DNA from: JBFMAI01 sp040755725 | GTDB lineage: Bacteria; Planctomycetota; Phycisphaerae; UBA1845; Fen-1342 | Assembly (NCBI GenBank): GCA_040755725.1 | Contig: JBFMAI010000011.1 | Span: forward strand, 48,178 to 112,177 | Length of the DNA: 64,000 bases | Direction: 5' to 3' | Shown here: piece after piece, positions 54,817 to 63,410 of the stretch | How positions within the stretch are numbered: position 1 is the first letter of the stretch | Layout of the letters: each line of letters begins with the position of its first letter | The notes under the pieces: generated by a model | Database searches by the model: none | Seen by the model: the letters and a program-made list of their open reading frames with translations, nothing else | Told to the model about the DNA's origin: nothing | Made by a program: the position numbers and the translations under genes

Positions 54817-56139
54817 CTAGCGCTCGGTGTCGGCCGAGGAAACGAGATCACGAGACACCTGGTTATGGACTGCCTTCGTGCAAGCAGGGCGTTGGGGCGC
54901 CGCGACCGAGAAGCTGGGTTCCCCGGCAGCTGCTGCGGCGATGAGTTCGGCCACGCGGCGGCTTTGACGCTCAAGGGTCAGCTCACGGAATGCCTGGAGG
55001 CCAGCCGTGGCCAGCCGTCGCCGCAGGTCGCCATCTTCTATCAAGCGCCGTAGACCGTCGGCCAGGGCCACGCCTGAGCCCGGATCCACGAGGATGGCGT
55101 TCTCCCCATCGACCACGGGCGGTGACAGGCTGGGCAGACGCGTACAAACAAGGGGCAGCGACGAGGCCCACGCCTCGTTTATGAAGCGCGGGAACCCCTC
55201 GGACAGCGAAGGCAGAACACCGACGTCCGATTCCCGGTAGAGGCGGAACAGCGGTTCGCCAAAGGGCACGTGACCCAGCCACTCGACGCGATCGCCTACG
55301 CCCTCCGCGCGCGCCAGTTGCCCGAGCTCTTCGGCGTAGTCGGGTTGCTGACTCCCGCCGGCAACCCGCAGCCGCACGTTCAGGCCGCCACGCACGAGCA
55401 ACCCCAGCGCGGTCAGCAAGTACTTCAGACCCTTCCCGCGCGTGAGCCGCGAGACACAGAGGATGTGAAGGGGGCCATCGTGTGTCTGTGGGCCCGGTCG
55501 CTCGTAGGCGTCCTTTTCGGATACCAGGGTCTCAATGAAGAACTCGCTGGCGGGATTGTGCCGCAGGCACAACCTATGCAGCTCATGGCCGACGGCCAAC
55601 GGAACGCGCGCCTGCCCTACCATGCGCATCTGGCGACCATGCACCCAGCGGGCGAATAGACCTGCGCCCAACCGCACGAGGGGGTTTGGCGAATGAAGCG
55701 GCCCGGCCGCCGATAGGATGTTCGCAACCAACTGCGTGCAGAATACTTTGCCCTGCTCACGGGCCTCGCGCGCGAAGACCTCTGCGGCCAGGGATGGCAA
55801 GCGAACGAAGACGGCATCGTGCTCCGCAACCAAGTCGCGGGCCTGCTCGCGCAGTCGGCGCCGGTCGGAACGACTCAGAAGAAGGAACGACGCCAGGGAG
55901 TACCAGTGCGGTAGAGCACGTAACTCGATGTGCGGCAAGTCGATAACGTGCCCAAACGGCTGACCGTCGCGGACGACCGGCACGGCGATCGTCGTGCGGC
56001 GGAGGTAGCTGCCTATGGCGCTGACAAAATAGTCGAAAGTCAACGCGCACCAATACCGGTGCCCATCGAAGAAGTGCGGTTCGTCCGAAAGCACCAACAG
56101 CGAGCAGTCGTAATGACTGGCCACGCCGGTCCTCCGCAT
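54817..56139 (-). CDS. GT-B glycosyltransferase, second of the cluster
   Basis: The start is taken at ATG 56139, giving 440 residues (ribosome-binding site weak, so this is approximate). The N-terminal domain includes SHYDCSLLVLSDEPHFFDGHRYW and LVAEHDAVFVRLPSLAAEVFA. The C-terminal GT1 motifs are ILCVSRLTRGKGLKYLL, LRVAGGSQQPDY, and VGVLPSLSEGFPRFINEAWASSLPLVCTRL (E-x7-E position partly altered), then VVDGENAILVDPGSG. It acts with the neighbouring transferases in making a surface glycan. The region upstream holds no other gene. Confidence 0.83.
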   Translation of the reverse strand: MRRTGVASHYDCSLLVLSDEPHFFDGHRYWCALTFDYFVSAIGSYLRRTTIAVPVVRDGQPFGHVIDLPHIELRALPHWYSLASFLLLSRSDRRRLREQARDLVAEHDAVFVRLPSLAAEVFAREAREQGKVFCTQLVANILSAAGPLHSPNPLVRLGAGLFARWVHGRQMRMVGQARVPLAVGHELHRLCLRHNPASEFFIETLVSEKDAYERPGPQTHDGPLHILCVSRLTRGKGLKYLLTALGLLVRGGLNVRLRVAGGSQQPDYAEELGQLARAEGVGDRVEWLGHVPFGEPLFRLYRESDVGVLPSLSEGFPRFINEAWASSLPLVCTRLPSLSPPVVDGENAILVDPGSGVALADGLRRLIEDGDLRRRLATAGLQAFRELTLERQSRRVAELIAAAAAGEPSFSVAAPQRPACTKAVHNQVSRDLVSSADTER

Positions 56140-56442
56140 GTGCTCGCACGGAGCGGTCCTTCGACCGCAGCGACACGTACCCACCTCTTCGCCGACGGGC
56201 CGCTGTCCGCACAGTCGCCGGTTTGCGGAAGCCCGCTCGATCCGCACGCTGCTTGATGTCAGTTTAGTATTGCCGGCTTGATAATCCAATCGCCGATGCG
56301 GGTGTGTCGTGGCACAGCGACGCCGGACGCTAGGGTAGTGCAGCCGCTGGGGGCTTGGCTGACCTCCGAACAAGGGCCTACAATGGCGCGGCAAGGTGAC
56401 TGGGCCCCGTCCGCCCGACGAACGCATGCGTCTTAGCGCCCC
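56140..56442. other. Divergent intergenic region
   Basis: This 300-bp stretch lies between the minus-strand glycan cluster and the plus-strand class V aminotransferase, so it should hold promoters for both. A somewhat lower-GC patch around 56255-56300 is the likely place, but no convincing -35/-10 pair was identified. Confidence 0.45.
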
Positions 56443-57672
56443 ATGTTAAGCACGAGTACTTACAGCCACCAGCGCTACTTCGACAACGCGGCGACCAGCT
56501 ATCCGAAGCCGTCGACGGTGCTCCGCGCGATCGTGGACTACGCCGAAACCGTTCACGCCAGCGCCGGGCGGGGGGCCTACCGAGAGGCGGTGGAGTCCGA
56601 ACGGATTCTTCGGGAGTGCCGGTTCCGAGTTGGCCGGCTGTTCCGCTGCGGCCCCGACTACCAGGTCGTGTTCGCGTTCAACGGCACCGACGCCATCAAT
56701 CTGGCGCTGAAAGGGGCGCTGCGGCCGGGTGACCACGCCGTAACTACTTGCTTGGACCACAATTCCGTTCTCCGCCCCCTATCGGCCCTCCAGGAGCAGA
56801 TCGGCGTCACCTGGACCGCCGTCGAGGCGGATCCCGCTACCACGCGGATCGACCCCGCCCGGCTCGCCGCCGCGATCCGACCCGACACGCGGCTCGTCGT
56901 CGTCAACCACGCCAGCAACGTCACCGGGGTGCTTCAGCCGCTGGAGGACATCGCCGCGGTCTGCCACGAAAAGGGGGTGCTCCTGTTGGTGGACGCAGCC
57001 CAGTCGGCAGGGCACGTGCCGATCGACTTCGGGGCGACGCCGATCGACTTCCTGGCCTGTCCCGGCCACAAGGGGCTGCTGGGGCCGCTGGGGACGGGCG
57101 TCCTGCTCATCCGCGCCGGAGCCGAGCGGCACCTGCGGACCGTCCGCGAGGGCGGCACGGGGTCCGCGAGCGAGAGCCCCCACCAGCCCGAGAACCTCCC
57201 TGACCGGTTCGAGGCCGGCAGCCATAACGCCCCCGGAATCGCTGGTTTGCTCGCCGCCGTCCGCTGGATCAACGAGCAGGGCGTCGAGACGCTGCGCCGG
57301 CACGAGCAGATGCTGTGCCAGGAGATGGCGGACCGATTGGACCGGGTTCCGGGGCTGCGCTGGTACGGCCCACGCGACGTGACCCAGCGGGTAGGCGTGT
57401 TCAGCGTTCGGATCGCGGGCCTGCAACCTGCGGACCTGTCCGCCATTCTGGAGGCTCGCTACCAGATTCTCACACGCAGCGGCCTGCATTGTGCGCCCTT
57501 TGCTCATCGCACAATCGGCACCCTCGACTGCGGAGGCACGACGCGGCTTTCCCTTGGGCCGTTTCTGACCCGCGAGGACATAATCCTTGTCGCCGAAGCC
57601 CTGGCCGAGATTGCGGCCCGCCACAACGGAGGGGCGCCGGCCGCGGCGGGGGCCGATGCGCGCCCCGTGTAA
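56443..57672 (+). CDS. Class V aminotransferase / cysteine desulfurase-like protein
   Basis: The protein has 409 residues. Lys210 in CPGHKGLLGPLGTG is the PLP lysine and DNAATSYPKP is the conserved N-terminal motif. LLVDAAQSAGHVPID holds the cofactor-binding Asp, and FEAGSHNAPGIAGL is the usual [RT]-x-E-x-G-T position. Cys350 lies in RSGLHCAPFAHRTIG, matching the catalytic loop of SufS/CsdA-type desulfurases. It could mobilise sulfur from cysteine or selenocysteine. No sufE, iscU or tRNA-thiolation gene is beside it, so its partner is unknown. Selenocysteine lyase or another class V enzyme is the alternative. Confidence 0.82.
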   Translation: MLSTSTYSHQRYFDNAATSYPKPSTVLRAIVDYAETVHASAGRGAYREAVESERILRECRFRVGRLFRCGPDYQVVFAFNGTDAINLALKGALRPGDHAVTTCLDHNSVLRPLSALQEQIGVTWTAVEADPATTRIDPARLAAAIRPDTRLVVVNHASNVTGVLQPLEDIAAVCHEKGVLLLVDAAQSAGHVPIDFGATPIDFLACPGHKGLLGPLGTGVLLIRAGAERHLRTVREGGTGSASESPHQPENLPDRFEAGSHNAPGIAGLLAAVRWINEQGVETLRRHEQMLCQEMADRLDRVPGLRWYGPRDVTQRVGVFSVRIAGLQPADLSAILEARYQILTRSGLHCAPFAHRTIGTLDCGGTTRLSLGPFLTREDIILVAEALAEIAARHNGGAPAAAGADARPV

Positions 57673-57921
57673 GTCAAGGAGTCCCCGTAGACAGGGGGGC
57701 GGCCGGCGCGCATATTACGGGCGTGGCGCGGTGGCGATTCGCCGCCTGTGAGCGTCGTATTTGGCTCGCGCACGTGTGAGAGACGCCGATCGCCGGGCCA
57801 TCGCCGGCGGGACACCCCGGGGCCGCTTGAGCGGCCGCGCGGGGCTGGGGCCCGCGGTGGAGCCGAACGTACGCGACACGGGCTGGTTGCCCGGGGATCG
57901 GCGCACGAAGGGAGGCGTGGA

Positions 57922-59007
57922 TTGGCAACCATCAAGCTAGCCATCGCCGGTGTCGGCAACTGTGCGAGTTCGCTTCTCCAGGGCATCGAGTATTACCAGC
58001 GGAAGGCCTCGAGCGAGACCGCGGGACTGGTCCACCCGGTCCTCGGGGGGTACCGGATCGGCGACATCCAGGTCGTCGCCGCTTTCGACGTGGACCGCCG
58101 GAAGGTCGGCCGTCCCCTTGAAGAAGCGGTCTTCGCGCCGCCGAACTGCACGACCATCTTTCAGCGCGAGCTGCCGAAATACGGCGTGACAGTACGGATG
58201 GCCCCGGTCTTGGACGGGGTGGCCGAACACATGCAGGACTACCCGGACGACCGGGCGTTCCGCGTCGCGGACGTGCCGCCGTGCGACGTGACGGCGGTCC
58301 TGCGGGAGGCGGGGGCCGAGGTCCTGGTGTGCTACATGCCTGTGGGGGCCGAGGACGCGGTCAAGCACTATGCGCGAGCCTGCCTGGAGGCCGGCGTGGC
58401 GATGGTCAACTGCATCCCGGTCTTCATCGCCTCGCACCCGGAGTGGGCCGCCGAGTTCCGTCGCCGCAACGTGCCGGTTGTTGGGGACGACATCAAGAGC
58501 CAGCTCGGGGCGACGATCGTGCATCGTGTGTTGGCGCGGCTGATGGGGGATCGCGGCGTGAAGCTGGACCGGACCTACCAGCTCAACACGGGCGGCAATA
58601 CGGACTTCCTGAACATGCTGGAGCAATCCCGGCTGCGCTCGAAGCGGATCAGCAAGACCGAATCGGTGCAGTCGCAGCTCGACGTGCCGCTGGAGGAGGG
58701 CAACATCCACATCGGCCCGTCGGACTACGTCCCGTGGCAGAAGGACAACAAGGTCTGCTTCATGCGGCTCGAATACCGCGGCTTCGGCGACATCCCGATG
58801 AACATCGAGCTGCGCCTGAGCGTCGAGGACTCGCCCAACAGCGGCGGCATGGCCATCGACGCCATTCGCTGCGCCAAGCTGGCCCTGGACCGCGGTATCG
58901 GCGGCCCGCTGTACGAGATCTCCGCGTTCACGATGAAGCACCCGCCGCAGCAGTTCCGCGACTCCGAGGCCCGCGAGCAGTTGGAGCGCTGGATTGCCGA
59001 AGGGTGA
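57922..59007 (+). CDS. ino1: Myo-inositol-1-phosphate synthase
   Basis: The start is TTG 57922, six bases after GGAGG, giving MATIKLAIAGVGNCASSLLQ; 361 residues, the length of the actinobacterial-type enzyme. The NAD-binding G-x-G-N-C-A-S-S motif, VVAAFDVDRRKVG, VGDDIKSQLGATI, LNTGGNTDFLNM and KTESVQSQ are all characteristic. SDYVPWQKDNKVCFMR and the C-terminal GGMAIDAIRCAKLA also fit. It converts glucose 6-phosphate to inositol 1-phosphate, the entry to inositol lipids and inositol-based solutes. It follows the class V aminotransferase by 249 bp. A candidate structured RNA lies just downstream. Confidence 0.94.
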   Translation: MATIKLAIAGVGNCASSLLQGIEYYQRKASSETAGLVHPVLGGYRIGDIQVVAAFDVDRRKVGRPLEEAVFAPPNCTTIFQRELPKYGVTVRMAPVLDGVAEHMQDYPDDRAFRVADVPPCDVTAVLREAGAEVLVCYMPVGAEDAVKHYARACLEAGVAMVNCIPVFIASHPEWAAEFRRRNVPVVGDDIKSQLGATIVHRVLARLMGDRGVKLDRTYQLNTGGNTDFLNMLEQSRLRSKRISKTESVQSQLDVPLEEGNIHIGPSDYVPWQKDNKVCFMRLEYRGFGDIPMNIELRLSVEDSPNSGGMAIDAIRCAKLALDRGIGGPLYEISAFTMKHPPQQFRDSEAREQLERWIAEG

Positions 59008-59192
59008 AATCCGGGAGCGCTGCACGGCCGGCCGCGACGCCTCGACCGCCGAGGTGCCCGCGACTCATAAACTCGCTGGTGGACGCCGCTTGAGGCTGGG
59101 CCGCGTGACCGGTCGGATTGGGCCGACATGTGGGCGGAGCAAATCCGCCGTGAATCCCTCGATTTTCCGCGCCGCGCGGCCGATTCAATGGG

Positions 59193-59465
59193 TATACTTG
59201 TTTCAGAACAGTGGGCTCAACGGAACAGCCCCTGCGTTGTGCGACAAGGAAGAACTCGTTTGCGAGAACCGTTGCGCTGAACCCTGGGAGGCCCTGAACG
59301 ACTTCACCCCGTCGGCGGCGCCGTCGAGCGCTAGGTCGGGGCAGCGCGGGCCACCCACCTTGCTACAGGGTTCCAGCAAACCTCTTCCACCGGCAATCGC
59401 GGAGGTTGGCTCCGACCTTGCGACGGGACGTGCCGCTCGACGGCCTAGCGCCCCGTCGCTTTTTT
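59193..59465 (+). ncRNA. Candidate structured RNA ending in an intrinsic terminator
   Basis: A -10-like TATACT (59193-59198) is followed by a stretch with many inverted repeats. There is a CTCG-TTTG-CGAG hairpin (59255-59266). Three nested helices follow: GAACCCTG 59279-59286 with 59366-59373, GGCCC 59290-59294 with GGGCC 59348-59352, and CCCCG 59307-59311 with CGGGG 59337-59341. An AACCTC/GAGGTT hairpin (59379-59407) and a terminator come last. No reading frame fits. It is not recognised as RNase P RNA, tmRNA or SRP RNA. It may be a free small RNA or an attenuator for the next gene. Confidence 0.5.
59420..59465 (+). terminator. Rho-independent terminator
   Basis: GCGACGGG (59420-59427) and CCCGTCGC (59452-59459) form a perfect 8-bp stem followed by TTTTTT (59460-59465). 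It ends the structured-RNA region and lies 80 bp before the coiled-coil lipoprotein start, so it can serve as an attenuator. Confidence 0.8.
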
Positions 59466-59544
59466 CGTCACGTCCCGACCGCCCAACCAACGACCCGGCC
59501 TGGGCGCCGGCCCCGGCCGAACGCGGACTTCTGGAGGATTGACC

Positions 59545-60375
59545 ATGCGGCGCGTGCGGCAGGCGACGACTTGGCGAACGTTCGTCGCCGTGGGGCTGCT
59601 CGGCCTCGCGGCGTGTGCCTCCGCTTCGTCGGGCCGTTCGACGCCGGCCGTGACGCCGAGTGGCCGCGACCCCGGTGCCGCGCCGGGAACGTCCCAACCG
59701 CAACGGCACGACGCTGGCGGGGTGGCGAGGGTCAGCGGTCTTGATGCGCGCCCACAGCGCATCGCCGAGTTGGAACGCCGCATGGAGGTGGCGGAGCTGA
59801 AGCTCGCCCAAGCCCAGATCGAAGTGGAGCACGGCGACCTGCGGCACCGGCAGACCATCGCCCGCCTGGAGAAGGAGTTCGAGTTCGCCAAACGCCGTCT
59901 GGAGATCTTCGTCGAGATAACGATCCCGCTCCGAATCGCCCGCGCCGAGCTCGAACTCGATCGGGTTGACGCCGACTGCCGCGCGGCCGAGGACGAACTG
60001 ACCCATCTCGATACGGTTGTCACCTCAGCGCCGACGGACGACGCCCCGCGGGAAGCCGCCGTTGCCCAAGCCCGGCAGCGGGTGGTGCAGGCGCAGCGTG
60101 AGCGGGACCTACAGCGCGAGGAACTCCGCCTCCTGCGGGAAGTCCTGCTGCCGCTGGAGCAGATGGAACGCGAACTCGAGGCCGAGCGCAAGAAGCACGC
60201 CATCCTCGAGGCCCATTGGGACAACGAGCGAGCGTTGCTGGACCGCCGGATGGCCGTGGTCGCCGCGGAGATCGAGCTGTCCCGTTTGGAACAGGAGCTG
60301 GCCCGCGCTCGCGCCGAACTGACTCCGGAGGGTCTGCCCGGCGAGGCCGCGCAAGACGCCGAGCACGCCCCATAA
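59545..60375 (+). CDS. Coiled-coil lipoprotein
   Basis: The start is ATG 59545 with GGAGG seven bases upstream, giving 276 residues. The lipobox is L-A-A-C. A disordered Ser/Pro/Gly linker (about 25-70) is followed by a long, highly charged coiled-coil (about 72-260) with heptads such as RIAELERRMEVAELKLAQAQ and EQMERELEAERKKHAILEAH. The tail is short and acidic. It should extend from the inner or outer membrane into the periplasm as a rod, acting as a spacer, tether or adaptor-like element. No family is recognised. A terminator hairpin 80 bp upstream may control it. Confidence 0.7.
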   Translation: MRRVRQATTWRTFVAVGLLGLAACASASSGRSTPAVTPSGRDPGAAPGTSQPQRHDAGGVARVSGLDARPQRIAELERRMEVAELKLAQAQIEVEHGDLRHRQTIARLEKEFEFAKRRLEIFVEITIPLRIARAELELDRVDADCRAAEDELTHLDTVVTSAPTDDAPREAAVAQARQRVVQAQRERDLQREELRLLREVLLPLEQMERELEAERKKHAILEAHWDNERALLDRRMAVVAAEIELSRLEQELARARAELTPEGLPGEAAQDAEHAP

Positions 60376-60417
60376 GCTCCCCACCCACTGCCGGCTGGGG
60401 CCCACTCCCAAATAACA

Positions 60418-60446
60418 TTGACTTGGCGGTGGGGGCTGCCTAGTCT
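60418..60446 (+). promoter_or_regulatory. Sigma-70-type promoter of the metalloprotease gene
   Basis: -35 TTGACT (60418-60423), 17-bp spacer, -10 TAGTCT (60441-60446). The start codon is about 190 nt downstream. Immediately after the -10, AGTAGTGAAGAC (60448-60459) is the inverse of a motif found twice inside the IS1634-like element. Confidence 0.6.
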
Positions 60447-60640
60447 CAGTAGTGAAGACAGGTGGGTGCGGCGGCTTGGCGGGGCCGCCGCCATCCGCAT
60501 GGGACGGCCGGGTGCGCTGGATGGTCCGTTCACTCGTTGTTTGACCCGACGCAGGAAGTCACGCGGCGACCGCCGCCCATGTCCCCTTACCAGCCCGCCG
60601 GTGCCGCGGAGTGACTCCGCGCACGCCCAGGAGCCAGTCG

Positions 60641-62593
60641 ATGAGCCTTCGAAACGGCAGCGTGGCGCGACGAGCACAGGTGGTCCCCGGGGGAGTGGTG
60701 GCGGTGATTCTCGCGTTGGGGCTGGTGGGGTCGGTCGCGGCCCAGCCGGCCTTGCAAGCCCCCGTGCGCGGCCCGACCTTCGTCATCCCGGGCGGGCCGC
60801 AGGTCAGCACGATCTATGCCGACGGTTCGCAGGTCATGGTGGAAACCTCTGAGCGGTGGAAGCTGGTCTGCGGCTCCAACCTCTCCGGCGTCAGCGAGTT
60901 TGACCTGCGGCTGTGGGCGGACCGCCACTACACCGAGATGGCGGCGGGCCCGGTGGTTGTGCTCGACAGTGGCCGCGATGCGGGCCTGGACCTCGTGTTC
61001 AACCTCGGGAGTTCCGTCCCGACGGCGGCCCGACCGGCCATCACGATGGCGGAGCAGTACATTGAAAGCCTGTTTGGAGACCTAGTTACTGCGACAATCA
61101 GCATGAGCTTCCAGGACATGGGCGGTGGGGGGGTCATCGGGGCCACGTCGTCGGCCTACGTGAACAACGTGGCGTACTCGACGTCCCGCAACAACCTGGT
61201 CAACGGCATGGACGACGACGACGTGATCCAGACCTGGCTGCCCACCGGCAGCACCGTGCCCGTGCGCTACGACGGCAGCTCCAGCACGGTGACCAACGAG
61301 AACGTCATTCAATGGACCAAGGCCAACTACAAGGCGGCCATCGGCACCGTCAGCGGGTCGGCCGCGAGCATCACCTTCAACACGCAGTTCCCCTTCGACT
61401 ACGACCCGTCCAACGGGATCAGCTCGGGCCAGATGTCCTTTGTGGACGTGTTGATCCACGAAGTCGGCCACGCGCTGGGCTTCGTGTCCGCCGCCGACTG
61501 GACGACCAGCACCGCCGTGACCTCGCTCGACCTTTATCGCTTCCAGCGCACCGGCACGACCTACAACCCCGGCACCTACGCCCAGTTCCAGACCTTCCCG
61601 CGGCTGGTGGACTACAACACGCCCGACGACGCCCACATCTCGGACATCATCACGAACGAGTACCGCATGTCCGACGGCGACCCGTATCAGGCCAGCCACT
61701 TCCGCGAGCAGAGCGCCAACTGGATCGGGCTGATGGACCCGGCCTTCGCCTACGGCGAGACGCACTATCCCAACTACTTCACGATGGCCGACATCAACAT
61801 GTTCGACGCCATCGGGTGGGACTACCCGCCCTGCGACGTGCCGCAGTTCCTCCAGCAGCCGGTCGCTCAGACGGTGTGCATTGGCGGCCAGGCGGAGTAC
61901 TCGGTGCAAGTGGACATCACCGCCCCGGCTTATCAGTGGCGCGTGGGGGCGACGCCGCTGGTCGATGACGGCGTACACATCTTCGGCGCGCAGACGGCCA
62001 CGCTCCGCATCGTCAACGTGACGCCCGCCGATGCCACCAACGCCATCAATTGCTTCGTCACCAACACGCTGGACGGCTGCACCAACGTCTCCAGCTACGC
62101 GGCCTTGACGGTCAAGGACCCCGTGACCATCGCTGCTCACCCCCAGGATGTCACCGTCCATGAAGGTGAGAACGCCCTGTTCACTGTGACCGCCAGCGGG
62201 GGCGAGCCGCTCTCCTACCGCTGGCGAAAAGACGGCGTGCCGCTGGAGAATGGCGGCAACGTCTATTTCGCCGATACCAACCGCCTGGTCATCCTCTACG
62301 CCTCCCCGCGGTGGAACGGCATGTACGACTGCGTGGTGAGCAACCTCTGCGGCGACCGCATCAGCAATGCGGCCCGTCTGACAGTGATCCCCGATTCGCT
62401 CAAGGGCGACCTCAACTGCGATGGACTGGTCGACTTCGGCGACATCAACCCGTTTGTGATGGCGATCAGCAACCCCGCGCTCTACGAGGCCACCTACCCC
62501 GGCTGCCCCTTCGAGAACCGGGACATCAATGAGGACGGCCGGTTCGACTTTGGTGACATCAACCCGTTTGTCACCTTGCTGACGAACCCGTAA
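60641..62593 (+). CDS. Secreted zinc metalloprotease with Ig-like domains and a dockerin-like tail
   Basis: The start is ATG 60641 (AGGAG eight bases upstream), giving 650 residues. A signal peptide (about 1-35, ending VAAQ) precedes the protease domain. His273, Glu274 and His277 form HEVGHALGF, with TMADINMFDAIGWDYP resembling the Met-turn region of reprolysin-like enzymes. Two Ig-like units follow (about 400-570, QYQWRVGAT-like and SYRWRKDG). The C-terminus is a dockerin-like double EF-hand, GDLNCDGLVDFGDINPFVMA and DINEDGRFDFGDINPFVTLL. This tail is common in secreted planctomycete proteins and may dock or anchor the enzyme. The substrate is unknown. Confidence 0.88.
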   Translation: MSLRNGSVARRAQVVPGGVVAVILALGLVGSVAAQPALQAPVRGPTFVIPGGPQVSTIYADGSQVMVETSERWKLVCGSNLSGVSEFDLRLWADRHYTEMAAGPVVVLDSGRDAGLDLVFNLGSSVPTAARPAITMAEQYIESLFGDLVTATISMSFQDMGGGGVIGATSSAYVNNVAYSTSRNNLVNGMDDDDVIQTWLPTGSTVPVRYDGSSSTVTNENVIQWTKANYKAAIGTVSGSAASITFNTQFPFDYDPSNGISSGQMSFVDVLIHEVGHALGFVSAADWTTSTAVTSLDLYRFQRTGTTYNPGTYAQFQTFPRLVDYNTPDDAHISDIITNEYRMSDGDPYQASHFREQSANWIGLMDPAFAYGETHYPNYFTMADINMFDAIGWDYPPCDVPQFLQQPVAQTVCIGGQAEYSVQVDITAPAYQWRVGATPLVDDGVHIFGAQTATLRIVNVTPADATNAINCFVTNTLDGCTNVSSYAALTVKDPVTIAAHPQDVTVHEGENALFTVTASGGEPLSYRWRKDGVPLENGGNVYFADTNRLVILYASPRWNGMYDCVVSNLCGDRISNAARLTVIPDSLKGDLNCDGLVDFGDINPFVMAISNPALYEATYPGCPFENRDINEDGRFDFGDINPFVTLLTNP

Positions 62594-62701
62594 CCGCGGG
62601 GCCGCTCTCGCCGGCCGCGCCACCGTGAGCTTCCGGTCGGGCCGCCGCGGCAGTACGAGCCGCGTGCGGCCCGCGCTCTGGCCAGTTGCCGGCCGGCGTG
62701 T

Positions 62702-62772
62702 CCCACCACGGCCGTGGTGGGCTCTGTCCGTGGGTGCTCGTGCTCATCCGAACCCCGCACGCGAGTGCGGGG
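62702..62772. repeat. Palindromes between convergent genes
   Basis: CCCACCACGGCCGTGGTGGG (62702-62721) is a perfect 20-bp palindrome. CCCCGCAC-GCGA-GTGCGGGG (62753-62772) is a perfect 8-bp hairpin of the same kind as 37925-37944. They lie between the converging metalloprotease and EF-Tu-like genes and may act as a two-way terminator. Confidence 0.65.
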
Positions 62773-62846
62773 CGCGCTGCCGCCGGGCCAGGCCAGTGCG
62801 CCGGCGGGACTCCCGCGAGTGGCGTGGGGCGGGCGGTTAGCGGCTG

Positions 62847-63107
62847 TCAGCCGGGCGTGATGCGGAAGACCTCGTCGTGTTCGCGGGCGTGCTCCACGAC
62901 CCGGATGCCGATCTGGTCGCCCACCTTGGCCACCTCGACCGGCTGCCGGTCCACCTGCATCGAGTCGATCTTCTGCGTGAAGTTCGACGTGTGCCCGACG
63001 ACGTGGATGGTGTCGCCGACGCGGAGCTCGCCGACGGTGATCTCGATCGCCGCCACCTGTGCCTTGCCGAAGTAGTGGGTCACTTTGCCGATGAGTTGCT
63101 CGGCCAT
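62847..63107 (-). CDS. EF-Tu domain-2-like small protein
   Basis: The start is ATG 63107 behind GGGAGG, giving 86 residues. The sequence is a single beta-barrel like domain 2 of translational GTPases: LIGKVTHYFGKAQVAAIEIT, GELRVGDTIHVVGHTSNFTQ, and VGDQIGIRVVEHAREHDEVF. No GTPase domain is present. Free-standing proteins of this form exist widely and are usually annotated as translation elongation factor-like, without known function; RNA or ribosome binding is likely. It is monocistronic and convergent with the metalloprotease gene. Confidence 0.82.
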   Translation of the reverse strand: MAEQLIGKVTHYFGKAQVAAIEITVGELRVGDTIHVVGHTSNFTQKIDSMQVDRQPVEVAKVGDQIGIRVVEHAREHDEVFRITPG

Positions 63108-63410
63108 GTCCGGCCTCCCGGGGGATGCGTGGCCACGTTGGCCGGCGGCATTATACCGGTTGCTCGGGAACCACCCAGCCCGCGCCGCCCGGCGCGGAAG
63201 TCGCGGCGCGAGAACGAGCCACCCGGTGACCCGGGATGGGAAGGCGAGCCTCCTGGTGAGCCGGGATTGGACGCCGAGCCTCCCGGCGAGCCGCGCCTCG
63301 ACAGGCCGGCCGGGTCGCCGCAGGAGACAGCCTCGCCCTCCCTGGTCGCACGCGCACGAATGCCCGCCTAGAATGCCGGCGATGAGACACCCCTCGGCGG
63401 AGGTCCCGAT

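Noticed and set aside
59193..59465. Assignment of the structured region to RNase P, tmRNA, SRP RNA or a known riboswitch
   Set aside because: Their hallmark sequences (for example GAGGAAAGTCC for RNase P or the GGAAGCAGC loop of SRP RNA) were not found, so it is left unnamed.
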